The position numbers were made by a program, and so were the translations under genes. Of a DNA stretch of 12,660 bases, positions 6,153-12,660 are shown in pieces. Within the stretch, counting starts at the first letter, position 1. Each line of letters starts with the position of its first letter. The notes beneath the pieces are model-generated. The model was not told the origin of the DNA. It ran no database searches and worked only from the letters and a program-made list of their open reading frames with translations. Location: NCBI GenBank assembly GCA_900128565.1, contig LT636194.1, positions 1 through 12,660 of the forward strand, given 5' to 3'. The stretch comes from Stramenopiles sp. TOSAG23-6. Its lineage: Eukaryota; Sar.

Positions 6153-8297
6153 TCATGTATATTTTGGTGCAGTACTTCCACCACTATTCTTCCCTGAAAA
6201 ATTTGCATCAAAATGCCCACAATCTCCTAAATAACCAATACCATTATTACCATCCGAACTAACATGATTTTTAAAACAGTTACATATTCCTCTGGACGTG
6301 TCACAGGTACCGCCATTTGCACATTCTACTTTCTGTGTAGCGCCAGCAGTTGTAGTGTCATGCGATGTAGTAACTGTGGAATCTGAAGTTGTACTAGTAA
6401 GCTCAGCGACATCGCCTAATTCTGAAAAGAAAGTAATCTCAATAGTTTGTCCTGTAGAGTTACAAGCTGTTGCAGCTCCTGATCCAGTAAACTTGACAAT
6501 AACATCACCAATGGACGTTATTGCTTCTAATATTTCCTCAACAGATGTTCCATCTGGAGTGGCTGCTGTATTAGCAACTGCATCTATACTAATTAATGCA
6601 GTTGTGACACCTCCAAATGTTAGATAAAACCCAGAAGTGTTAGGACTAGATGATCCTACATCATCTGTACATGTAACAGTTTGTATCTCAGGTGATGCAC
6701 CTTTATTTGTTGTAGGATTTCCGTATGGACATGTTCGTTGTGAACAATCATACCCTGTCCAATCACTAACATTACCAGGATATGGGGATGTAAAAGTGTA
6801 TTCCCCAGAATCACATTCACAACCTCTTAATTTATCAGCATCCCAAGTAAGTGAATTAGCAGCATCCGCGCCATATGTGTAACCAGCAGCAACCGCAAGT
6901 TGAGATAGTGATCGACATCTACCTCGGCCATTACATTTACATTTTAGACGTTCACATGCTCTGCCTTCAAAATTATCTTCGCAAGAACAAACGCCAATAG
7001 CTCGGTCGCATTCGCCTCTGTTAGAGCATTCAGCAAGATTATGCGCAGTATTTGTACCCGTAGGTTCATCCCACCAAGCTACACCTAATGGGCATAATCT
7101 ATCAAAACAAGAATAACCAGAGTATCCATCATTACATTGACACGTATAATTTGGTGACCCTGAACAAGTTCCATGACCAGAACATTCAGCATAAGTACTA
7201 GGAGTTGGTTTACCCATTGCACAAGAAGTAAGAGTCACAGATCCATCCTGATATGCACAATTTCCAACATCTCCAGCACTTCCTTTCATATCCGAATTAC
7301 TAAATCCAGGATCACATGTACATATACCAGTAGATTCACAAAGACCTCGACCAGAACATTCAACATTTTCTTTCGTGCCTGTCACTGAAGATATATTATC
7401 CTCTCCAGGATTCACTTTTGTACCCTTAGTTCCAATAGAAAACGTTATTGCTGTTGTGGAGGTCGTCGTTAAACTATTGCGCATCATACGCAGTGCTGGA
7501 AGATCTCCATGTTCAGTGAGGAATGTAATTGCAGTAGATGAACCTAAATTTGTACACACTTTAGGTGATGAAAATTCTAACGTAACAGTGACGTCATTTA
7601 TAGTTTCTAATTTTTCAAGTTCTGCTTCAATTGTTGCTGCGTTTGCATCATACGATATGTCATCAGTAGTCACTCCACGAAAAGATAGACGGAATGTTCC
7701 AGAGCATGTATCAGGACATGCGCAATATAACTCTTGTACTTCATCCACTTGACCTGTTGTCAAAGGGTCATCCCCAGATGGACAATTTCGTTTTTCACAG
7801 TGGACGCCACTAAAACCTCGGTCACAAACACATCCATAGGCTTTATCTGCATCCCAAACATTATAAATTTGTGTTTGCATAAGAGAGTAATCATTTTGCT
7901 CGGATGCAGCCTGTCGAAGACTCAAGCATCTTCCATTTCTGCTACACCCTCCAGCACTTCCTCCACCACCTCCACTTGCTCCCTCACAGTACATTTTTTC
8001 ACATGCCATGCCTGCAAAGCCTTCACGGCATTTACATATTCCTGTTTTACGATCACATAAGCCCATACCAGAACATTCTGTGTTAGCTGCATGTGCTGTA
8101 TCCGTAGCAGTAGCACTATCCACCCACGCGTTATCTCGGGGGCATTCACGTTCAGAGCAATCACCCGATCTATAGCCGTTGTAACAAGTACAACCTGAAG
8201 CTGAACAGACACCATGACCAGAGCATTGATTAGGGCAAGCATACGCATCAATAAAAGATATTTGATAGATTAAAATTGTTAGGAACACTAAAATCAT
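6153..8297 (-). CDS. Secreted multi-EGF-like domain protein with an internal tandem duplication
   Basis: A 714-residue intronless protein. Residues 1-20 are a clear signal peptide (M-I-L-V-F-L-T-I-L-I-Y) ending before C-P-N-Q-C-S-G-H-G. EGF-like modules lie at about 21-47, 75-99, 104-167, 313-347, 372-397, 424-448, 453-518 and 659-693. Typical motifs are C-S-G-x-G-x-C and C-x-C-x(5)-G-x-x-C. Two Thr-rich beta-sandwich-like segments (about 185-290 and 537-645) contain F-R-L-S-F-R-G-V-T-T / F-Y-L-T-F-G-G-V-T-T and end in T-E-H-G-D-L / S-E-L-G-D-V. The order EGF-EGF-EGF(W-D-A-D-K)-beta-EGF occurs twice, so the protein is an ancient duplication of a ~350-residue unit. There is no transmembrane helix or anchor signal, so secretion or a matrix role is likely. 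Similar proteins are frequent in stramenopiles. Its ligand cannot be inferred. Stop is TGA. Confidence 0.88.
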   Translation of the reverse strand: MILVFLTILIYQISFIDAYACPNQCSGHGVCSASGCTCYNGYRSGDCSERECPRDNAWVDSATATDTAHAANTECSGMGLCDRKTGICKCREGFAGMACEKMYCEGASGGGGGSAGGCSRNGRCLSLRQAASEQNDYSLMQTQIYNVWDADKAYGCVCDRGFSGVHCEKRNCPSGDDPLTTGQVDEVQELYCACPDTCSGTFRLSFRGVTTDDISYDANAATIEAELEKLETINDVTVTLEFSSPKVCTNLGSSTAITFLTEHGDLPALRMMRNSLTTTSTTAITFSIGTKGTKVNPGEDNISSVTGTKENVECSGRGLCESTGICTCDPGFSNSDMKGSAGDVGNCAYQDGSVTLTSCAMGKPTPSTYAECSGHGTCSGSPNYTCQCNDGYSGYSCFDRLCPLGVAWWDEPTGTNTAHNLAECSNRGECDRAIGVCSCEDNFEGRACERLKCKCNGRGRCRSLSQLAVAAGYTYGADAANSLTWDADKLRGCECDSGEYTFTSPYPGNVSDWTGYDCSQRTCPYGNPTTNKGASPEIQTVTCTDDVGSSSPNTSGFYLTFGGVTTALISIDAVANTAATPDGTSVEEILEAITSIGDVIVKFTGSGAATACNSTGQTIEITFFSELGDVAELTSTTSDSTVTTSHDTTTAGATQKVECANGGTCDTSRGICNCFKNHVSSDGNNGIGYLGDCGHFDANFSGKNSGGSTAPKYT

Positions 8298-8311
8298 TTT
8301 TCTCTACTATT

Positions 8312-8509
8312 ATGTCACCCTCTTCAAATGTTTCAATCAATCAAATAGACGCGGTAGCTTGTGAGGTACTACGCATTGTTTCTCAAAAATCCGTTGGGGA
8401 AGCAAAAGTAACTGTCAAAAATGGCACAAACCTGTATTTACTTCACAATGTTGTGTTGTGTTGTTTTTTTCTACTTTCTACCTTTTTAGTTTTTACTTAC
8501 ATACAATAA
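8312..8509 (+). CDS. Hypothetical 65-residue protein with C-terminal hydrophobic segment
   Basis: This short open frame begins with ATG at 8312, or at 8276 in the same frame. It has a polar, protein-like N-terminal part (about 45 residues, with Q-I-D-A-V-A-C-E-V-L-R-I-V), then a hydrophobic C-terminus (V-V-L-C-C-F-F-L-L-S-T-F-L-V-F) that could anchor it in a membrane. Its ATG is only 14 bp from the ATG of the divergent EGF gene. An AATAAA overlaps its stop (8505-8510). I do not recognise a family. It could instead be the first exon of a gene with an intron near 8450, or chance open frame in the EGF gene's promoter. Confidence 0.3.
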   Translation: MSPSSNVSINQIDAVACEVLRIVSQKSVGEAKVTVKNGTNLYLLHNVVLCCFFLLSTFLVFTYIQ

Positions 8510-8598
8510 AATGTGGATAGCAAAAAAAAATAAAGAAAGTTAATCAATGAAAGAAATATCAATTATTATTATATTATAAATACAAATCATTATTTTTT

Positions 8599-10077
8599 TT
8601 AATCCGACTCACTCTCATCCGTCTCCGAATCACTACTACTACTACCTAACAAAGAACTATAAAAATTTGTAGAATTATCTTCACTACCGTTATACACAAA
8701 TCCGGAATCTAAAGTTAAATCATAGAAATTATTGGCACATCTCTCTGCACATCGACGGCAGCCAGACAAATTGCCGTTATCAGGTCCAATTTGTAAAAGT
8801 GCTAAAGCTCCAACTACAGAAAAAAACTCATCACCCCAATCGAGATCCTCATCAATGTCAGGAAGACCATCAATTATTGGAAGTTGAAATTGATTAACAA
8901 CTTGTTTTAAAAGAGGAATTTGTTCTAAATCAAGCTTCGAACCAGTGGCTAGAATAACTCTATCTGCAAGTATAGAATCTGAACCATAACGAAACTTCAA
9001 ATGGACATGTCCAACATCTGAAGGAAGAGTCTCACAATTGTCACAACATTCAGCATAACTTAAATCATCAACCCAATGTTCCATACGCCCAGCATTGACT
9101 TCTTTGTCAAGCATATCAATGTATCGTTGAGGAATTGATGCTCCTCCACGTGCTTTTTTTACCCATCGAGCTCTCTCTTCTTTGGGGGTTTCAAAAAATT
9201 CGTACATTCGGAATTTATTACATCTTCCTTTGCAAGAAGCACGCCATCCAGCCCTCGGATCGAGCCAAACAAGAGGTAAATCATAGTGACGTGATTCTAG
9301 AGGACGACGGCTAACATGTATTACCCTGCTGGCACCTCGTTCTACTGCGAGAAGAGCTGCTTGTGCTGAACTAAGTCCTCCACCAACAACAACAACACTT
9401 TCATTCGCACACTGAAGTCCTTGTAACTGAGACCATTGGAATGTATGAATGATACGTGGACAATGTGTTTTACCCAAACACATTTTGTGGTGAATATGGG
9501 CAAGTGGTTGAGGTATTTGAGGATTACTTGCCGCACCAAGAGCAAAGACAATGCGACGAGCCTGTATACTCGAAGATAGCTCCGAAAAGACTTCATACAC
9601 ACCACTGTCCTGTTTTTCTATACGTTGTGCCTTGCCACAAATAAATGTGTGAGGTAATGAAGCAGCAAGGTCATCACAGAAGTCTTCAAATAGCTGTTTT
9701 CCAGGGAGTTGGAAAAGGCCAGCGTCTTCTAATTGTCTCAAGTCTTTTAAATTCTCCTTTGGTAATTGGTCGCTATGTAATTCATTCATTCTATCATTCT
9801 TTAAGGCATATTCTAGAAGGGCCGCAGTACTAAAAAAGTCTGGTGATGCCCATGCGGGTGAACGCAACATGTCAATATTAAGCGATTTAAATCGTCCCTT
9901 CCATTCACTGAGCCAAGTGCCACCGGGGTCAATGACACACACGGATAGCCTGCGTGCATTGCCAATTTTGTCTCTACGCCACGACGACTCTGATACAACT
10001 CCCTCAGGGTTGTGTATGGCACTCAAGACTGAGAGTCCGGCCGGACCTGCACCGATTATGCACACGTCATATACCAT
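8599..10077 (-). CDS. FAD/NAD(P)-binding monooxygenase-like flavoprotein
   Basis: A 492-residue intronless protein. The N-terminus has the FAD Rossmann motif G-A-G-P-A-G (residues 9-14) directly after V-C-I-I. P-G-G-T-W near 51-55 and L-R-S-P-A-W near 71-76 recall flavoproteins of the N-hydroxylating (ornithine/lysine monooxygenase-like) and OSGIN-like groups. A second dinucleotide motif, V-V-V-V-G-G-G-L-S-S (228-237), should bind NAD(P)H. V-I-L-A-T-G-S-K-L-D (374-383) is the late ATG motif, and F-S-V-V-G-A-L-A-L-L-Q-I-G-P (419-432) closes the FAD site. The last 20 residues are Ser/Asp/Glu-rich, a tail not needed for catalysis. No substrate can be named. Several Cys pairs (near 282-286, 344-348, 440-447) are notable. 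By eye it looks less AT-rich than its neighbours. The start is the ATG directly before the FAD motif, as expected for the family. Confidence 0.8.
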   Translation of the reverse strand: MVYDVCIIGAGPAGLSVLSAIHNPEGVVSESSWRRDKIGNARRLSVCVIDPGGTWLSEWKGRFKSLNIDMLRSPAWASPDFFSTAALLEYALKNDRMNELHSDQLPKENLKDLRQLEDAGLFQLPGKQLFEDFCDDLAASLPHTFICGKAQRIEKQDSGVYEVFSELSSSIQARRIVFALGAASNPQIPQPLAHIHHKMCLGKTHCPRIIHTFQWSQLQGLQCANESVVVVGGGLSSAQAALLAVERGASRVIHVSRRPLESRHYDLPLVWLDPRAGWRASCKGRCNKFRMYEFFETPKEERARWVKKARGGASIPQRYIDMLDKEVNAGRMEHWVDDLSYAECCDNCETLPSDVGHVHLKFRYGSDSILADRVILATGSKLDLEQIPLLKQVVNQFQLPIIDGLPDIDEDLDWGDEFFSVVGALALLQIGPDNGNLSGCRRCAERCANNFYDLTLDSGFVYNGSEDNSTNFYSSLLGSSSSDSETDESESD

Positions 10078-10365
10078 AATTATCGTTGCTCTTCCTGAAT
10101 AGCTTCCCTGAGTATCCTTCTGTGAAAGTGAACTCTGACGAAGAGCTCGCTATTTTGCTACTTAAGGTAATATAAGAAAGCATGGTACCTTCGACGTCGT
10201 TCTTCTTTTTTGCGCTGGCGTCTAGATATTGTAACCCTAACCCTAACCCTAACCCTACTAGACGTCGTTCGTATTTCGTCGAAAAAAAAAAACTGATGTT
10301 CACATGACCTCTCTCTCGAGAAAACACAAGAAGGACTGCAAGTTTCGTTTCCAGGTTGAAACAAA
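10078..10365. promoter_or_regulatory. Shared divergent promoter region between the flavoprotein and DIS3L2
   Basis: These 288 bp separate two divergent starts, so they must hold both promoters. The centre contains a TAACCC tract (10232-10257) flanked by short inverted arms (CGTCTAG at 10219-10225, CTAGACG at 10258-10264). Outside the arms are two direct copies of GACGTCGTTC (10193-10202 and 10261-10270); the core GACGTC is the palindrome bound by many bZIP factors. Telomere-like boxes in plant promoters bind Myb-like factors; a similar role here is inference. Confidence 0.5.
10232..10257. repeat. Interstitial telomere-like tract, (TAACCC)4 TA
   Basis: Four perfect TAACCC units (TTAGGG on the other strand) plus TA. 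It is far too short for a chromosome end and has genes on both sides, so it is internal. It sits midway between two divergent starts. Confidence 0.95.
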
Positions 10366-12607
10366 ATGCCTAGGCATGGACGTGGAAAAGGTTCATCTAG
10401 TCGAGGGAATCAAAAGGATAGGTCACAGAAAAGTCAAGGGACTGATGTTCATGCAAAGCAAACGAATAATGAAAAAAATGGCAAAAGATCACTCCGCAAA
10501 AATAAAAATAATAAGGGTCATCGTAACAACAACAAGTATTCGAAACAACACCACAGTGGTAGCGGTAGGGAAAAGTTCACAGGTTACCGAAAGCATATGG
10601 AGAAATCGGATGTTGATATAGGTTTGGAAAATGGAAAATTCTATGAAGGTACAATTCGTATTAACAAAAAGAAAAGAACTGAAGCTTATGTTTCAGTTCA
10701 AGGGATACCGTTTGATGTGTTCATTGATGGTGACACTGCTCGCAACCGTGCTTTAGAAGGTGATATTGTATGCATTGAACTCCTACCTAGATCAATATGG
10801 CAATCTCGTAATGCTAATTTTTGTAGAAATAAAAATGAAACTAAAGCGAATGAAAAATTTATAGATCCTGTGAACTGCCCTACAGTAGAACCAAAGTTTA
10901 AGATTGAAACTGATTTGGATGCCGTCAATACAAAAGACAATAATAATTTATGGCCCATGCAATACACTCAACCAACACCAGCTGAAAATATAGAATCAAC
11001 TGGAAACAATCCATTTGATCATTTAGCCTCAACAAAACTTACTGAGGATGGTGTATTTTGTAAAGAAAATAATTTTCAACCTTCAGGACAAGTCATTGCA
11101 ATTCGTGAAAAACGTCACCGCAACGATCTTCTCGGTCACTTACGCTTCTCTAATAATGATATGAATGGAGCATTACCTACACGCGTATCGTATATTTTGT
11201 TTTCCCCTCGTGATCCTCGATACCCATTTGTAAAAATCCCACGACAGTTTCTTCCTGAAAAAGCTATTTCGGATCCACGTTCTGCTTCACTTGATCTTTG
11301 GAGTGTTTGTCTTGATCGTGTATGGTTTCATCATGAATTTTAGATTTCAATTTTTTTTTCGTACGAAATTTCGTACCTAACGAATTTGAAATTTTTGAAA
11401 TATTTTTTCACTATACATGATTGGAACGCCAAGGAAAAATCTCCAACGGGTAAAGTTAGAATTTCGATTGGCCAGGCTGGTGAAATAGCAACAGAAACAG
11501 CTGCTCTATTACGTGAGAATGGATGTGATCATGGCTCATTTCCTTCTGCTGTGTTGAATGAAATTGCTATAGAAGTTGGAGATTCATGGTCAATGTACGT
11601 TTTTCATTTGGATTTTTTACGTAATTTTTTTTTCATAGAAAATTCTGTACCTAACGATTTTTTTTTTTTACTAAAAAAAAAAAACAAACAACAATATTTT
11701 TTCACTATACATCCCTCCTGATGAATTTCTTAATCGTCGAGATTATCGCAAGACACGGATTTTTTCAATCGATCCAGCAACAGCAAAAGATTTAGATGAT
11801 GCTTTACATATCACACCTTGTAAGTTATCCGATGGATCAGATGGTTTCGAAATTGGTGTCCACATTGCTGATGTTTCACATTTTGTAAGACCCGGTACCG
11901 CACTTGATGCAGAAGCGCAGCGAAGATCTACAACTGTATATTTGAATCAGTTTTGTATACCTATGCTCCCACCTCGTTTATGTGAGCAGTTATGTTCCTT
12001 AAATCCTGGTGAAGATCGTTTAGCGTATTCTGCAGTATGGAAAATGAAAGCTGATGGTGCTTTAGATAAATCGCCGTGTTGGTTTGGTCGCACTGTCATT
12101 CATACTGCATGTAAGTTAGACTATGGCACTGCTCAATTAATAATTACTGGAGAGATTTCAGCAGATGATGTGGATACACTAGCAAAGCATGGTGAAGGTA
12201 ATACTGGTTTATATTCTACCATAGAATCATTGAATGAAGTTTGGTCTCCTGAGAGACGACCAATAGATTTGAATGTTGCTGCCGCTGCTGCAAAGGATGT
12301 AATTAATCTACATAAAGTGGCATGTATGTTTTATTTTTTTTCAAATTCGAATTCTTTTTTATACGAAATTTTGTACCTAACAAATTTTAGTTTTTTTTCT
12401 TGAAATATTTTTCCAAAATACATCTTCTCGTCGTATTCGAAGGTTTACTGCAGGTGCTTTAGCTTTGCATCAACCAAAGTTATGTTTTAAATTAGATGGA
12501 GATGGAAACCCAGTATCAGTATTTACATATCCTTTAAAGGACTCCAATAGATTAGTAGAAGAATATATGCTCTTAGCTAATTATCTTGTAGCTCAACATT
12601 TATTAAT
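10366..12607 (+). CDS. DIS3L2: DIS3L2-like RNase II (RNB) family 3'-5' exoribonuclease (3' end outside window)
   Basis: Exons are 10366-11319, 11419-11594, 11713-12323 and 12424-12607, giving about 641 residues; the gene continues past the window. The enzyme degrades RNA 3' to 5' in the cytoplasm, with DIS3L2 preferring oligouridylated RNA. A basic, Asn/Gly-rich N-terminus (1-80) is followed by cold-shock domain 1 (about 88-140, with R-N-R-A-L-E-G-D), a linker, cold-shock domain 2 (about 238-315) and the RNB domain from about 370. The RNB active site I-D-P-A-T-A-K-D-L-D-D-A is intact (Asp397, 403, 405, 406). I-P-P-D-E-F, H-I-A-D-V-S and P-M-L-P-x-x-L-C are present. No PIN domain precedes the cold-shock domains, which separates it from DIS3/Rrp44. 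The remaining RNB end and S1 domain should lie downstream. The first ATG after the promoter is used. All introns belong to the introner-like family. Confidence 0.9.
11320..11418 (+). repeat. Introner-like intron 1 of DIS3L2
   Basis: 99 nt, GTATGG to CACTATACAT. It contains the perfect 16-bp palindrome GTACGAAATTTCGTAC (11361-11376) joined to CTAACG (11377-11382). Splicing to GATTGG gives D-W-N followed by the family spacing up to I-G-Q-A-G-E-I, with no gap against DIS3L2. A GT-AG alternative using CCAAG 15 nt later is in frame but removes D-W-N-A-K. The phase is 0. Confidence 0.8.
11595..11712 (+). repeat. Introner-like intron 2 of DIS3L2
   Basis: 118 nt, GTACGT to CACTATACAT. Its hairpin is changed (ATAGAA...TTCTGT), yet still pairs; CTAACG is at 11651-11656. 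It joins W-S to I-P-P-D-E-F, one of the most conserved parts of RNB proteins. No AG between the CTAAC box and the exon exists. The nearest in-frame GT-AG pair (donor at 11599, AG at 11750-11751) would delete the I-P-P-D-E-F block and the residues after it. This is the strongest single case for a GT-AT intron. Confidence 0.85.
12324..12423 (+). repeat. Introner-like intron 3 of DIS3L2
   Basis: 100 nt, GTATGT to AAAATACAT, with ATACGAAATTTTGTAC followed by CTAACA. The join H-K-V-A-S-S-R-R-I-R-R-F-T-A-G-A matches the family's ungapped spacing from K-[IV]-A to the R-F...G-A motif. Unlike the other copies it has an AG at 12389-12390; using it would keep the frame and add about 11 residues rich in Phe. 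Exon and intron end in the same CAT, so the boundary can slide by three bases. Confidence 0.8.
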
Positions 12608-12660
12608 GTACATTTTCATTTCAATTTTTTGTCTAATTTTTTTTCATACGAAATTTTGTA
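12608..12660 (+). repeat. Introner-like intron 4 of DIS3L2 (5' part, truncated by window edge)
   Basis: The intron starts GTACATTTTCATTT after ...H-L-L and reaches CATACGAAATTTTGTA at the last base of the window. The branch box and 3' end are outside. The 5' arm strongly resembles that of intron 2 (TTTTCATTT shared). Confidence 0.75.

Noticed and set aside
10232-10257. Chromosome end / true telomere
   Set aside because: Only four units, with intact genes on both sides reading away from it.
11320-11343. In-frame stop TAG at 11341 as the end of a short DIS3L2-like gene or a pseudogene
   Set aside because: The reading frame is closed only inside the intron. Homology resumes without gap after 11418 and all active-site residues are intact.
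11593-11710. U12-type AT-AC intron in DIS3L2 (boundary can be slid to AT...AC)
   Set aside because: Only this and the CAT-flanked copy allow such sliding. The other homologous copies do not, and the 5' end lacks the U12 ATATCCTTT consensus. GTAYG...TACAT fits all copies.
1-12660. tRNA, rRNA, CRISPR array, bacterial operon or IS element
   Set aside because: No cloverleaf, rRNA motif, regularly spaced repeat array, transposase or bacterial ribosome-binding pattern was seen on either strand.

Overview
This is an AT-rich, gene-dense piece of nuclear DNA from a unicellular eukaryote. Three of the eight putative genes carry family-confirmed short introns, a fourth has one inferred intron, and all three standard stop codons are used. 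Poly-T tracts are common, and an internal TAACCC (TTAGGG-type) telomere-like tract is present. The multi-EGF secreted protein, with its C-S-G-x-G-x-C and DAW/AWWD...HxxxECSxRGxCDRxxGxC modules, is of a type common in stramenopiles such as diatoms, oomycetes and pelagophytes. A stramenopile-like protist is therefore the best guess. This is inference, and the species cannot be named from the sequence.

Layout: (1) 1-1717 (+), the 3' part of an MRD1/RBM19-like multi-RRM pre-rRNA processing protein. (2) 1836-3526 (-), a complete ADAT1-like tRNA adenosine deaminase in two exons, convergent with (1). (3) 3938-4343 (+), a small two-exon acidic-tailed protein resembling APC15. (4) 4704-5972 (+), a secreted proline-rich repeat protein. 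(5) 6153-8297 (-), a secreted EGF-repeat protein. (6) 8312-8509 (+), a doubtful small ORF with a C-terminal hydrophobic segment. (7) 8599-10077 (-), an FAD/NAD(P)-binding monooxygenase-like flavoprotein. (8) 10366-window end (+), the 5' two-thirds of a DIS3L2-like 3'-5' exoribonuclease. Genes 7 and 8 share a 288-bp divergent promoter that holds the telomere-like tract.

The most unusual signal is the introns of MRD1, ADAT1 and DIS3L2. They are copies of one sequence family: a 5' GTAYG start, a T-rich arm, a small palindrome of the type GTACGAAATTTCGTAC, a CTAACG branch-point-like box, and a 3' end at TACAT. To restore conserved protein sequence without gaps, these introns must end in AT rather than AG. 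The only conventional-looking GT-AG intron, in the APC15-like gene, lacks the family sequence. An antisense core copy lies inside an ADAT1 exon, where it is translated. The pattern suggests introner-like elements: transposable units that insert as ready-made introns, here with a non-canonical 3' boundary and a hairpin next to the branch point.

The genes do not form one pathway. MRD1, ADAT1 and DIS3L2 all act on RNA, and these are the only element-bearing genes here; with so few genes this may be chance.
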